Notes: generated from the letters alone by a model not told the origin. A stretch of 64,000 bases of DNA from Flavobacterium sp. GSB-24 (GCF_027924665.1 NZ_AP027043.1:2914001-2978000), one strand, 5' to 3'; positions 9,231-18,739 are shown, numbered from the stretch's first letter. A program made the numbers and translations.

Positions 9231-11552
9231 ATGAAGATATATATAATTTACATAGTTTGTCTTTTTAAAATTGGTTTGGCCGTTGCCCAGACAGATAAAT
9301 ACAATTTGTACAAAACAATTCCATTAGTTCAGGATATTAAAGAAAAGCAAGGCCAATCTTTTGTTCTTAGTTCTGATGTAAAAATATATTATCCAAAAAA
9401 TGATGAAAATCTAAAGCAAACTGCTGTTTTTTTATCAGAATATATAAAATTATCAAACGGATTACAACTTATTGTTTCGGTATCAGCTCCAAAGGGAAAA
9501 GGAATCGTTTTGCAAAACAGCTATAAAAACGAAAATAAAGAAGCGTATAATTTTTCGGTAACTGAAAACCAAATTCTTATAAACGGAGCTTCAAGTGCGG
9601 GCACTTTTTATGGTGTTCAGCTTTTGCGTAAAGTACTGCTGGAAAATGAAACCAAATCACAAATTAAACTTCCGGCTGTTGAGATTACAGATTATCCGAG
9701 ATTTGCGTATCGCGGAATGCATTTGGATGTTGCCCGCCATTTTGCATCGGTAGAATTTGTAAAAAAATATATTGATTTACTGGCCTTGCATAATATTAAT
9801 ACTTTTCATTGGCATTTAACAGATGATCAGGGATGGCGCGTAGAGATTAAAAAATATCCAAAATTAACGCAAATAGGTGCATTTAGAAACGAAACTCAAG
9901 TAGGAAAACAGACAGGAGTTTATGACGGAAAACCTCATGGGGGATTTTATACTCAGGAACAGATAAAAGAAGTGGTAGCCTACGCGCAAAATCGTTTTAT
10001 AACGATTATTCCTGAAATTGACCTGCCAGGTCACATGGTTGCAGCATTGGCATCTTATCCGGAACTCGGCTGTGTTGGGAAAGGTTATGAAGTGTATAAA
10101 AAATGGGGAGTTTCAGATGATGTTCTTTGCATTGGAAACGAACAAACTTTTACTTTTTTAGAAAGAGTTTTTTCAGAATTGATTCCGCTTTTTCCTTCGA
10201 AATATTTTCATATAGGAGGAGACGAATGCCCAAAAAAGAGATGGGAAAAATGTCCTAAATGCCAAGCCAAAATTATTGAATTAGGTTTGAAGAAAGACAG
10301 TCACCATAGTGCTGAAGAAAAGCTGCAGAGTTATTGTATGTCCAGAATTGAAAAATTCTTAAATGCCAAAGGAAAACAAGTAATTGGTTGGGACGAAATA
10401 CTCGAAGGCGGTATTGCACCAAATGCAACTATAATGTCTTGGAGAAGTGCCCAGGCAGGAGTAGATGCTGTAAAACAAGGTCATAAAGCGATTATGACAC
10501 CAAGTTCGCATGTTTATTTTGACTATTATCAAAGTACCGATGCGGCTTCAGAACCTTTAGCAATTGGAGGTTTTACAAACATTGAACGCGTTTATTCTTT
10601 CGAACCAATTCCAAACGGATTGACCGAAAATGAAAAAAAACTTATCATAGGCGCGCAGGCAAATATTTGGAGAGAATATATTAATACCGAAGCACAGACA
10701 GAATATATGGTTTTGCCAAGACTTGCCGCTTTAAGCGAAGTAGTTTGGACAAATGCAGATAAAAAGAATTATGGTGATTTTTTGAATCGATTATCAGATT
10801 TTTTAAAAATCTATGATAAGCTGAATTACAATTATGCAAAACATATTTTGGAGGTTTCCCCAGAATATATAGTAGATACCGAAAATGGTCAATTGATTCT
10901 GAACTTAAAAACATCAAGTAAATCTCCAATTTATTACACTCTAGATGGTGCTGAACCAACTATAAAAAGTAAAAAATATACAGAAAGTATAATTATCAAT
11001 GCTGCTGTGACTGTAAAAGCAGCAGTTATTTCGCAAAATTATCCCAGTAAAGTTTTTACCAAAAAGTTTGAATTCAACAAAGCAACTGCAAAGCCAATCG
11101 TATTAAAAAATGAACCTGTCGAACGGTATCGTTTCAATGGAGGAAAAACATTGGTAGACGGAAGAACAGGAACCACAGCTTTCAGTACCGGAGATTGGAT
11201 AGCGCTTTATAAAGACGATTTTGAAGCCACTATAGATTTAAAATCTGTTCAACAGGTAACAGAAGTCAGCATGAACACTTTTACCTCTCCGAACGACTGG
11301 ATTTTTGGACCTAAACAGTTTCATGTTTTTGTTTCTACAGACGGAATAAATTTTACACAGGTTCATAGCGAAGATTTAAAAATTGCAGAGAAAGGTGACG
11401 GCCCAAAGATTACAAACTTAAAGGCCATTTTTGCTTCGCAGGAAGGAAGATATGTAAAAATCAAAGCGCCAATTTTTGAGAAAATTCCAGAATGGCATTA
11501 TTCTGCTGGACAGCCTACATTTTTATTTGTAGACGAAATTACAATTAAGTAA
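9231..11552 (+). CDS. GH20 beta-N-acetylhexosaminidase with chitobiase-type and F5/8C-type C-terminal domains
   Basis: A 773-residue exported enzyme (signal ends near AVAQ) that removes terminal beta-linked GlcNAc or GalNAc. Residues ~25-155 form the GH20b domain. The TIM barrel begins at YRGMHLDVARHF and contains FHWHLTDDQGWRVEIKKYP, IPEIDLPGHMVAALASYPELGC and the catalytic pair Asp331-Glu332 in FHIGGDECP, so substrate-assisted catalysis is intact. A chitobiase C-type beta domain (YYTLDGAEPT) and a terminal F5/8C-like sandwich (~630-773) follow. It lies 21 bases after the GH92 gene. With GH92 and GHL10 it indicates a glycan that contains HexNAc. Confidence 0.95.
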   Translation: MKIYIIYIVCLFKIGLAVAQTDKYNLYKTIPLVQDIKEKQGQSFVLSSDVKIYYPKNDENLKQTAVFLSEYIKLSNGLQLIVSVSAPKGKGIVLQNSYKNENKEAYNFSVTENQILINGASSAGTFYGVQLLRKVLLENETKSQIKLPAVEITDYPRFAYRGMHLDVARHFASVEFVKKYIDLLALHNINTFHWHLTDDQGWRVEIKKYPKLTQIGAFRNETQVGKQTGVYDGKPHGGFYTQEQIKEVVAYAQNRFITIIPEIDLPGHMVAALASYPELGCVGKGYEVYKKWGVSDDVLCIGNEQTFTFLERVFSELIPLFPSKYFHIGGDECPKKRWEKCPKCQAKIIELGLKKDSHHSAEEKLQSYCMSRIEKFLNAKGKQVIGWDEILEGGIAPNATIMSWRSAQAGVDAVKQGHKAIMTPSSHVYFDYYQSTDAASEPLAIGGFTNIERVYSFEPIPNGLTENEKKLIIGAQANIWREYINTEAQTEYMVLPRLAALSEVVWTNADKKNYGDFLNRLSDFLKIYDKLNYNYAKHILEVSPEYIVDTENGQLILNLKTSSKSPIYYTLDGAEPTIKSKKYTESIIINAAVTVKAAVISQNYPSKVFTKKFEFNKATAKPIVLKNEPVERYRFNGGKTLVDGRTGTTAFSTGDWIALYKDDFEATIDLKSVQQVTEVSMNTFTSPNDWIFGPKQFHVFVSTDGINFTQVHSEDLKIAEKGDGPKITNLKAIFASQEGRYVKIKAPIFEKIPEWHYSAGQPTFLFVDEITIK

Positions 11553-11566
11553 CACCATAAATTACA

Positions 11567-12448
11567 ATGAAAAAGAGCCATTTAATTCAAATATACGCAC
11601 TTTCATCCATGATTTTTCTGGCTGGCTGTTCAGAGAGCAATTCGCAGTCAAAACCAGCTGTAAAAGTGAGTATAGAAGAACAAATCAAAACTAAATTTGA
11701 GAAGGAAATTTTGCCTGCTCCTTTAAGCCCTTGTTTTGCAGGAGCTTATTATAGAAAAGCATATTCCAGCAAAGATTTTTGGTTAGGAATTGGAGGAACG
11801 GTTACGCTTCCAGTTTTAACATATGATCCTTCAAGAACAAACCCTAATAAACCTGGAGCTTATTTAGATAATGCATCAGTCTATTTAGGAGGAAACTCTG
11901 ATGAGCAGGAAACAGATATTGGTTTAACTTGGGAAGTCATTCGTGAAGAAGATGGTTCTATTAGTAAAGAACATAAAGCATTTCGTCCATTTTTGCGCCG
12001 TACAGGCTATAAATCTGGTCAGACCTCACTTTACATTAATGCGCCTGCCGAAGCCAAATATTATTGGTATCCTAGAGAAACGGTTACAATCAGTATTCAG
12101 TTGATCGAAGCTAAAAAAATAAAATTTATTGTTGAAGGCGCTGGCAAAAAATATGAGCAAATTTTTGATGCTGATGGTTACGATCCAAACTTTATGGCGC
12201 AATACAAACGTGTAAATGCAATTGATCAGGTAGCAAATGAAGGAAAACCAGCCCAGCCGACATCAGCAAAAGTGACAGGAGCAAAATGGACTGAAACCTT
12301 TTTATTTCGTTCTGTAAATGGAAATGTTGTAAAAGCGCCAATGCATACGAAACGCTTTACAGATATGCAATGTCCTGCCAAAAGCTACTTTAATTTAAGT
12401 TCATTTGGTGAAAGCGGAGAATCAATTGATATTTTTGGTTCTAGATAA
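11567..12448 (+). CDS. Lipoprotein of unknown function, PUL-associated
   Basis: A 293-residue protein with a clear lipoprotein signal (FLAGC, Cys21). I do not recognise the family. A short helical linker (~35-55) is followed by a compact beta-rich domain containing FAGAYYRKAYSSKDFWLGIGG, a segment with GAYLDNASVYLGGNSDEQETDIGL and strands with WYPRETVTISIQLIEAK. The pattern resembles a jelly-roll binding or hydrolase domain. It sits 14 bases after the GH20 gene and before the DUF4434 gene in the same operon, so a role in binding or processing the same glycan is plausible. No catalytic signature can be named. Confidence 0.55.
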   Translation: MKKSHLIQIYALSSMIFLAGCSESNSQSKPAVKVSIEEQIKTKFEKEILPAPLSPCFAGAYYRKAYSSKDFWLGIGGTVTLPVLTYDPSRTNPNKPGAYLDNASVYLGGNSDEQETDIGLTWEVIREEDGSISKEHKAFRPFLRRTGYKSGQTSLYINAPAEAKYYWYPRETVTISIQLIEAKKIKFIVEGAGKKYEQIFDADGYDPNFMAQYKRVNAIDQVANEGKPAQPTSAKVTGAKWTETFLFRSVNGNVVKAPMHTKRFTDMQCPAKSYFNLSSFGESGESIDIFGSR

Positions 12449-12490
12449 AATTAAAAAAAAATAACTACTAAGCTATAAAAACATAAAAAA

Positions 12491-13591
12491 ATGAAAACCA
12501 GAAGAGATTTTTTGAGCCAATTAGGATTGGGAGCAGCATCTGCAGTGAGTATTCCATTATTGAGTTCTTTTGAGAGTAATTCGTCTATAAAAGATGTTGA
12601 AAAACCGGCAATAATTACAGAAGAACGTCCGGAATTATTAGTTCCACAGGGAAATGCATTACGAATTACAGGAACTTTCTTAGACGAAATTTCACATGAT
12701 ATTCCGCATCAAAATTGGGGAGAAAAAGAGTGGGATCGAGATTTTGCACACATGAAGGCCATAGGTATTGATACGGTTATTATGATTCGTTCAGGTTATA
12801 GAAAATTTATTACTTACAATTCAGATTATTTAATCAATAAAAGAGGCTGTTACAAACCAGGTGTAGATCTTTTAGACATGTACTTACGTTTGGCAGATAA
12901 ACATAAAATGAAATTTTACTTCGGATTATACGATTCTGGAGTTTATTGGGATACAGGAGATATGACGACTGAAATCGAAGCCAATAAATTTGTGATCGAA
13001 GAAGTTTGGAAAAAATATGGACACTATAAAAGTTTTGCCGGCTGGTATTTAAGTGGAGAAATCAGCCGTAAAACCAAAGGAGCGATAGAATCATTCAGAA
13101 CTTTAGGGCAACTATGTAAAGATGTTTCCGGCGGATTGCCAACATTTATGTCGCCTTGGATTGACGGTAAAAAAGCAGTAATGGCAGCATCAGGCAAATT
13201 ATCTAAAGAAGATGCAGTTTCGGTTCAGGAACATGAAAAAGAATGGGGCGAAATATTTGACGGAATCAAAGGTGCAGTTGATGCGTGCGCGTTTCAGGAT
13301 GGACATATTGATTATGATGAATTAGACGCTTTTTTCTCAGTAAATAAAAAATTAGGAGATAAATATGGTTTAGAATGCTGGACAAATGCTGAAACTTTTG
13401 ACAGAGATATGCCAATTAAATTTTTTCCAATCAAATTTGAAAAATTGAGATTAAAACTTGAAGCGGCTCAAAGAGCGGGATATCAAAAAGGAATCACTTT
13501 TGAGTTTTCGCATTTTATGAGTCCGCAGTCTGCTTATTTACAGGCAGGACATTTATACGATCGATATAAAGAGTATTTCGGAATCAAATAA
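12491..13591 (+). CDS. DUF4434 TIM-barrel protein with a Tat-type signal peptide
   Basis: A 366-residue exported protein. The N-terminus has a twin-arginine motif (TRRDFLSQLGLG) and a hydrophobic stretch, suggesting export by Tat after folding. From residue ~55 it matches DUF4434: LRITGTFLDEISHDIPHQNW, GIDTVIMIRSGYR, MKFYFGLYDSG and FAGWYLSGEIS, with GYQKGITFEFSHFMSP near the C-terminus. The strands look like a (beta/alpha)8 barrel related to glycoside hydrolases. Conserved acidic candidates sit in WYLSGEIS and in CWTNAETFDRDMP. The substrate is unknown. It is the last enzyme before the two permease genes and is probably in the same operon. Confidence 0.75.
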   Translation: MKTRRDFLSQLGLGAASAVSIPLLSSFESNSSIKDVEKPAIITEERPELLVPQGNALRITGTFLDEISHDIPHQNWGEKEWDRDFAHMKAIGIDTVIMIRSGYRKFITYNSDYLINKRGCYKPGVDLLDMYLRLADKHKMKFYFGLYDSGVYWDTGDMTTEIEANKFVIEEVWKKYGHYKSFAGWYLSGEISRKTKGAIESFRTLGQLCKDVSGGLPTFMSPWIDGKKAVMAASGKLSKEDAVSVQEHEKEWGEIFDGIKGAVDACAFQDGHIDYDELDAFFSVNKKLGDKYGLECWTNAETFDRDMPIKFFPIKFEKLRLKLEAAQRAGYQKGITFEFSHFMSPQSAYLQAGHLYDRYKEYFGIK

Positions 13592-13634
13592 AAATGAAGA
13601 TTATAATTTTAATTAACCAAAACGACCAATAAAA

Positions 13635-15020
13635 ATGAATCAAAAAGAGAATTTTAAATATATAATCTTCCTGTCTATAATAGGTGCCATCGGCGGATTT
13701 CTTTTCGGCTACGATGTTGCGGTTATATCCGGAACTATCGAACAGGTGGCCAAACAGTTTGCATTAGATAATGTTTCAACGGGCTGGTATGTGGGCTGCG
13801 CATTAATAGGCTCTATTATAGGAGTTGCTTTTGCTGGAAAAATATCAGATGTTTTAGGTCGTAAATGGACGATGCTTTTGGCAGCAACTTTATTTACAAT
13901 TTCTGCAGCTGGCTGTATGTTTGTGAATAGCTTTGAAGCGCTTATTTGGGCTAGAATACTTGGCGGAATGGGGATTGGTGTAGCTTCTGTTGTTTCTCCG
14001 TTATATATATCTGAGGTTTCTCCGGCACGTTTCAGAGGAACATTGGTAACGCTTTATCAATTGGCTATTACAGTTGGCATTGTTGCCTCTTATTTTGCCA
14101 ATGCAAAAGTTTTAAGCTGGGCTATGTCAGGTCAGTTTGAGGCGCAATGGGCAAAAGTCATTTTTCAGACAGAATTTTGGAGAGGAATGTTAGGATTGTG
14201 CGGAGTTCCTTCTTTCTTATTTTTCCTAATTATCTTTTTTATACCAGAAAGTCCGAGATGGCAGATTTCTAAAAATAATCTTGCTGCAGCCGAAAAAACT
14301 CTAACAAAGTTATTTGGTGCTCAGGAAGCGCAAGAGCAGATAGCAAACACAAAGAAATCAATTTCAAATAAAGAAAAATCGGATTGGAGAATTTTATTCC
14401 AGCCTGGCTATAGAACCGCTTTATTCATTGGAATGAGTCTTGCCATTTTAGGACAATTCATGGGTGTAAATGTTATTTTTTATTACGGACCAATTATCTT
14501 TAAAGAAGCCGGAATGGCATCTCAGGGATCATTAGATTTTCAGATTGTAATTGGTGTTGTAAACGTATTATCTACAGTTTTAGGAATGTATCTGGTTGAT
14601 AAAATCGGAAGAAAGCAATTAGTATATATAGGAGTAACAGGAATGTTCGCCATGCTTATTGCTATCGGGTCTTATTTTTATTTAGGATTCAAGAATCCGA
14701 ATATTCTCTTGTATTTAATTATTGGTTACATTTTCTTCTGTGCTATTTCAATCTGTGTAGTTATTTGGGTTTTAATATCTGAGATGTATCCGGTAAAAGT
14801 ACGAGGATTAGCAATGTCAATGGCAGGTTTCTCTCTTTGGATAGGTTCTTATCTTATCGGACAATTAACACCGGTATTATTAGAATCATTAAGTCCGGCA
14901 ATTTCGTTTTGGATTTTTGCCGTAATGTGTATTCCGTATCTATTAATAACACGTTTTTATGTGCCTGAAACTACAGGAAAATCTTTAGAAGAAATTGAAG
15001 ATATTTGGATTGCACATTAA
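13635..15020 (+). CDS. Sugar porter family MFS transporter (XylE/AraE/GlcP type)
   Basis: A 461-residue, 12-helix inner-membrane permease of the sugar porter family, normally proton-coupled monosaccharide uptake. Diagnostic motifs are GGFLFGYDVAVISG in helix 1, GKISDVLGRKWTMLLAA after helix 2, YISEVSPARFRGTLV in helix 4, PESPRWQIS before the central loop, FMGVNVIFYYGPIIF in helix 7 and PETTGKSLEEIEDIW at the C-terminus. Length is typical. It follows the DUF4434 gene by 43 bases and would take up monosaccharides released by the region 1 enzymes. The exact sugar is not deducible. Confidence 0.92.
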   Translation: MNQKENFKYIIFLSIIGAIGGFLFGYDVAVISGTIEQVAKQFALDNVSTGWYVGCALIGSIIGVAFAGKISDVLGRKWTMLLAATLFTISAAGCMFVNSFEALIWARILGGMGIGVASVVSPLYISEVSPARFRGTLVTLYQLAITVGIVASYFANAKVLSWAMSGQFEAQWAKVIFQTEFWRGMLGLCGVPSFLFFLIIFFIPESPRWQISKNNLAAAEKTLTKLFGAQEAQEQIANTKKSISNKEKSDWRILFQPGYRTALFIGMSLAILGQFMGVNVIFYYGPIIFKEAGMASQGSLDFQIVIGVVNVLSTVLGMYLVDKIGRKQLVYIGVTGMFAMLIAIGSYFYLGFKNPNILLYLIIGYIFFCAISICVVIWVLISEMYPVKVRGLAMSMAGFSLWIGSYLIGQLTPVLLESLSPAISFWIFAVMCIPYLLITRFYVPETTGKSLEEIEDIWIAH

Positions 15021-15062
15021 ACCATCGTACTTACTATAAACACTATCAAACCAAAACCAATT

Positions 15063-16325
15063 ATGAAACTCTTTTCAAAGCTTCAGGCAAAAGAACCAAA
15101 GTCAATTTTAAATGCTGCCGTTATTGTGGCTGCTTTAGGTTATTTTGTTGATATATATGATCTTTTACTATTCGGAATTGTCCGTACAGACAGTTTGAAA
15201 GACTTAGGAATAACAGGCGATGCCATTCGGAATCAGGGAGAATATTTAATTAGTATGCAAATGTTCGGAATGCTCTTTGGCGGTATTCTATGGGGAATTT
15301 TAGGCGATAAAAAAGGTAGAATTTCTGTTTTATTTGGTTCGATACTTATTTATTCGGTTGCAAATATTGCAAACGGAATGGTGGACACAATTGGAGCGTA
15401 TGCTTTTTGGAGACTTATTGCAGGAATTGGTCTAGCAGGAGAACTTGGAGCAGGAATTACACTTGTGGCAGAATCCCTTCCGAAAGAAAAACGTGGTTAC
15501 GGAACTATGATTGTAGCTTCTGTTGGAGTTTCTGGAGCGGTTGCAGCCTATATTATTTATGAAATTTTTCAGGATTGGCGCTTATGTTATTACGCAGGAG
15601 GAGTTTTAGGAATCTTATTATTGTTTTTAAGAATTAGTATTACCGAGTCAGGAATTTTCAAAAGAGTTCAAGAGGAGAATGAAAAGAAAGGTGATTTTTT
15701 ATCATTGTTTACTAATAGAAAACGATTTTTTAAATACATAAACTGTATTTTGATTGGAATGCCTTTGTGGTTTTTGGTTGGCGTATTAATTACGTTTTCA
15801 CCTGAATTTGCAAAAGCACTAAACATACCGCAAGCCGAGACTATTGAAGCGGGAAAGGCAATTGCATTTTGTTATGCAGGTTTGGTTTTTGGAGATATTG
15901 CCAGCGGACTTTTGAGCCAATTGCTGAAAAGCAGAAAAAAAGTAATGTACTGGTTTTTGGCTTTCAATTTAGTAATGGTGTTTGTATATCTAAACGTTGC
16001 GGGGATTTCTGCAAATGTATTTTATTTCCTTTGTCTTTTAATGGGCGTTTCTGTTGGATATTGGGTTTTGTTTGTAACAATTGCCGCAGAGCAGTTTGGA
16101 ACCAACATCCGTGCAACAGTTACGACTACTGCACCAAATTTTGTACGCGGTTCACTGCCCTTAATAATATTAGTTTACTCTTATTTTAGAGACTACATTT
16201 TTGACGGTGATATTATCTGCGCAGCAATGGTAGTAGGAACTCTATTGTCATCAATTTCATTGCTGGCCTTATCAAAGCTCAAAGAAACCTTTCATGTAGA
16301 CTTAGATTATTCTGAAAAAGCATAA
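15063..16325 (+). CDS. MFS transporter, predicted sugar or organic-acid permease
   Basis: A 420-residue permease with about 12 hydrophobic helices. It has the MFS loop motif between helices 2 and 3 (GILWGILGDKKGRISVLFGS), then FWRLIAGIGLAGELGAGITLVAES in helices 4-5, as in metabolite:H+ symporter-like proteins. A charged central loop (~195-215) separates the two halves. It is only distantly similar to the sugar porter encoded just upstream and could carry a second product such as an acidic or amino sugar; that is inference. It is the last gene of the region 1 operon and is followed by a good terminator. Confidence 0.85.
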   Translation: MKLFSKLQAKEPKSILNAAVIVAALGYFVDIYDLLLFGIVRTDSLKDLGITGDAIRNQGEYLISMQMFGMLFGGILWGILGDKKGRISVLFGSILIYSVANIANGMVDTIGAYAFWRLIAGIGLAGELGAGITLVAESLPKEKRGYGTMIVASVGVSGAVAAYIIYEIFQDWRLCYYAGGVLGILLLFLRISITESGIFKRVQEENEKKGDFLSLFTNRKRFFKYINCILIGMPLWFLVGVLITFSPEFAKALNIPQAETIEAGKAIAFCYAGLVFGDIASGLLSQLLKSRKKVMYWFLAFNLVMVFVYLNVAGISANVFYFLCLLMGVSVGYWVLFVTIAAEQFGTNIRATVTTTAPNFVRGSLPLIILVYSYFRDYIFDGDIICAAMVVGTLLSSISLLALSKLKETFHVDLDYSEKA

Positions 16326-16480
16326 CAAAAATTTGATGTTAAATTATTTCACTAACCAATTTGAGTGGTTTAAGGGTTTGGTTACCAATTGCACTAGTTG
16401 GATTCAATAAAATGTTTTTTAGTAAATTAATTTTTGCTTGTAGATTATTGATGAAAATTGTTTGTGTTATAATTTAATGT

Positions 16481-16510
16481 AAAAGGAAGGTAGTAATGCC
16501 TTCCTTTTTA
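16481..16510 (+). terminator. Rho-independent terminator of the region 1 operon
   Basis: Perfect 10-bp stem (AAAAGGAAGG at 16481-16490 with its complement at 16499-16508, 8-base loop), closing with a T run. It lies after the second permease gene and 35 bases before the LacI gene. That leaves little room for a LacI promoter, so LacI is probably transcribed by read-through or from an overlapping promoter. Confidence 0.75.
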
Positions 16511-16544
16511 ATATTCTTATACTAAAAGATCTAAATGATTTTAA

Positions 16545-17564
16545 ATGAAAAGTAAACCAGTTTCTATAAAAGATATTGCCGATCACTTGAATATTTCAAT
16601 ATCAACGGTTTCTTTCGTGCTAAATGGCAAAGCGGAAGAAAAACATATTTCAAAAAAAATGACTCAAAAAGTATTGGATTATACTAAATTGATCGGCTAC
16701 AAGCCAAATCAAATTGCGCAGAGCCTTAGAACAGGAAGATCAAAAATTTTAGTCTTCATGGTCGAAGACATTTCAAGCAGTTTTTTCTCGAAGCTTGCTA
16801 GGATTTTTGAAGACATGATTTACAAAAAGGGATATAAAGTTATATTTTGCAGTAACGAAAATAATGATCAGAAGTCAAGAGAACTTATAGATTTGTTTAA
16901 TTTTCGACAGGTTGATGGGTTTATAATTGTTCCTTCTCCAGGTATAAAAGATACGGTTGAGGATCTTATAAATTATAATATCCCAGTTGTTTTGATGGAC
17001 AGGTTTTTTGAGGATTTGCAATGCAATTATGTTGGTATTGATAATGTGAGAGCTTCAAATGATGCGGTTTTACATTTAATTAAAAATAGTTTTAAGAATA
17101 TTGGTTTTATTACAACAACTTCAAACCAGTCTCAAATGAGAGATCGTCTGAATGGCTATGATCAGGCAATTTTTGAATGTGGGCTCAAACCAAACATCCT
17201 TAAGATTCCAGAAAATAAACTTGCGGAAGCAAAAGAATATATACGAGATTTTTTTGTTAAAAATATTAATTTGGATTCTGTTTTTTTTTCAACTAATTAT
17301 CTTGCTCAAAGCGGATTGGAAGTTTTTAAAGAAAATGATTATGTTTTATTGAAAAAACTCGGCATTATTTCTTTTGAGGATCATGATATGTTTAGATTGT
17401 GTCCAACTTCTATTAGCTGCGTTTCTCAGCCGCTTTCTGAGATCTCTGCCAAGCTAATGGAAACAATGTTGTCTCTCCTAGAGAATAGAGATGAGGTTAA
17501 ATCATTTCAAAAAAGCATATTAAAAACTGAATTAATTATTCGTGATTCGTCTCTATCTAAATAA
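16545..17564 (+). CDS. LacI/GalR-family transcriptional regulator
   Basis: A 339-residue regulator. The N-terminal HTH is canonical: VSIKDIADHLNISISTVSFVLNGKAEE, with a recognition helix STVSFVLN, followed by the hinge GYKPNQIAQSLRTG. Residues ~60-335 form the periplasmic-binding-protein-like effector domain (ILVFMVEDISSSFFSKLARIFED, VDGFIIVPSPG, IPVVLMDRFF, VGIDN, LGIISFEDHDMF). It lies just downstream of the region 1 permeases and upstream of the beta-lactamase-like gene, so regulation of either is plausible. No obvious operator was found in the window for it. Confidence 0.93.
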   Translation: MKSKPVSIKDIADHLNISISTVSFVLNGKAEEKHISKKMTQKVLDYTKLIGYKPNQIAQSLRTGRSKILVFMVEDISSSFFSKLARIFEDMIYKKGYKVIFCSNENNDQKSRELIDLFNFRQVDGFIIVPSPGIKDTVEDLINYNIPVVLMDRFFEDLQCNYVGIDNVRASNDAVLHLIKNSFKNIGFITTTSNQSQMRDRLNGYDQAIFECGLKPNILKIPENKLAEAKEYIRDFFVKNINLDSVFFSTNYLAQSGLEVFKENDYVLLKKLGIISFEDHDMFRLCPTSISCVSQPLSEISAKLMETMLSLLENRDEVKSFQKSILKTELIIRDSSLSK

Positions 17565-17593
17565 TTTTAGCGTTCTTTCTAAATACAAAACTT

Positions 17594-18739
17594 ATGAAAA
17601 GATTCTTTTTGTTATTAAGTATTCTATGTTTTTTTTCAGGCTGTAAATCAGTAAATAATAATCCGATCAATCAGGTCTTAAAGAGTGATTCCGAAATTAT
17701 AAAGAAAGTTGCAAACCAGTCTGAATTGTATGAGCTCCAAATTGTTTATACTTCGGTAAAGAGAAAAAATAACGGAAAAGTTATTTTAAAGGATTATAAA
17801 TACAATGTTGATGCTTCAAATTATTATTACCCGGCTAGTACAGTTAAACTTCCTATTGCAGTTTTGGCGTTGGAAAAGCTCAATGCTATGAAAGGGGTTG
17901 ACGTAAATACTGTTTTCACTATAAATAATGATTCAACCAAGTTATCCTTTTCAGATGATTTGCGTAAAATTTTTGCTGTAAGTTCAAACGAGGCAAGTAA
18001 TGATTTTTATGAATTTATGGGACGGGATTATCTTAACAGCAAGCTGAGAGAAAAAGGATTAAAAAAAGTTCGGATAAGTCACCGTTTATCTACCACAAAT
18101 TCTGGTGCAGCAGAAACCAAAGGGATAACGTTTTACAAGAAAGATGGTGGAAACATCATCATTCCAAGGGTTACCGACAGTAAAATTTTGCCTTTAAAAC
18201 TGAATAAAACATCAAAGGGCAAAGGATATTATGAAAATGGTAAATTGATTAATTCTCCTATGGATTTTAGCAGAAAGAATTATCTTCCCTTAGAAACATT
18301 ACACGGAATTATGAAAAGAATTGTTTTTCCTGATAATTTTTCAAGCAAAGAACGTTTTGAGTTATCGGCAGAGAATAGAGAACTTCTTTTGTATGACATG
18401 CAGAATTTACCCAGAAATGCAGGTTTTGATCCAAAAGAGTATTACGATAGCTACTGCAAGTTTTTTATGTTTGGCGATACAAAAGATCCTATACCGAGCA
18501 ACATAAAAATATATAATAAAGTTGGTGACGCTTACGGTACACTAATAGATTGTGCTTATATAATAGATGAGATGAATAAAGTTGAATTCATCATCAGCGC
18601 AACCTTACTGGTTAACAAAGATGAGATATTTAATGATGACATTTATGAATATGATACGGTAGGATTGCCATTTCTTGCTCAACTTGGAAGAGTTTTCTAT
18701 GATTTGAACTTAAAGGAAAAAAAAGGAAATAATTTGTAG
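17594..18739 (+). CDS. Class A beta-lactamase-like serine hydrolase, lipoprotein
   Basis: A 381-residue lipoprotein (FFSGC, Cys17) of the serine beta-lactamase/penicillin-binding-protein fold. The SxxK motif is STVK (Ser82-Lys85) within YYYPASTVKLPIAVLALEKL. A second motif SSN (Ser130-Ser131-Asn132) stands where class A enzymes have SDN. The KTG-like third motif is not obvious; NKVGDAYG near residue 310 is the best candidate. Length is greater than that of resistance enzymes (~290), because of insertions. It may be a peptidase, esterase or peptidoglycan-directed hydrolase rather than an antibiotic-resistance enzyme. It begins 29 bases after the LacI stop and is probably co-transcribed. Confidence 0.75.
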   Translation: MKRFFLLLSILCFFSGCKSVNNNPINQVLKSDSEIIKKVANQSELYELQIVYTSVKRKNNGKVILKDYKYNVDASNYYYPASTVKLPIAVLALEKLNAMKGVDVNTVFTINNDSTKLSFSDDLRKIFAVSSNEASNDFYEFMGRDYLNSKLREKGLKKVRISHRLSTTNSGAAETKGITFYKKDGGNIIIPRVTDSKILPLKLNKTSKGKGYYENGKLINSPMDFSRKNYLPLETLHGIMKRIVFPDNFSSKERFELSAENRELLLYDMQNLPRNAGFDPKEYYDSYCKFFMFGDTKDPIPSNIKIYNKVGDAYGTLIDCAYIIDEMNKVEFIISATLLVNKDEIFNDDIYEYDTVGLPFLAQLGRVFYDLNLKEKKGNNL

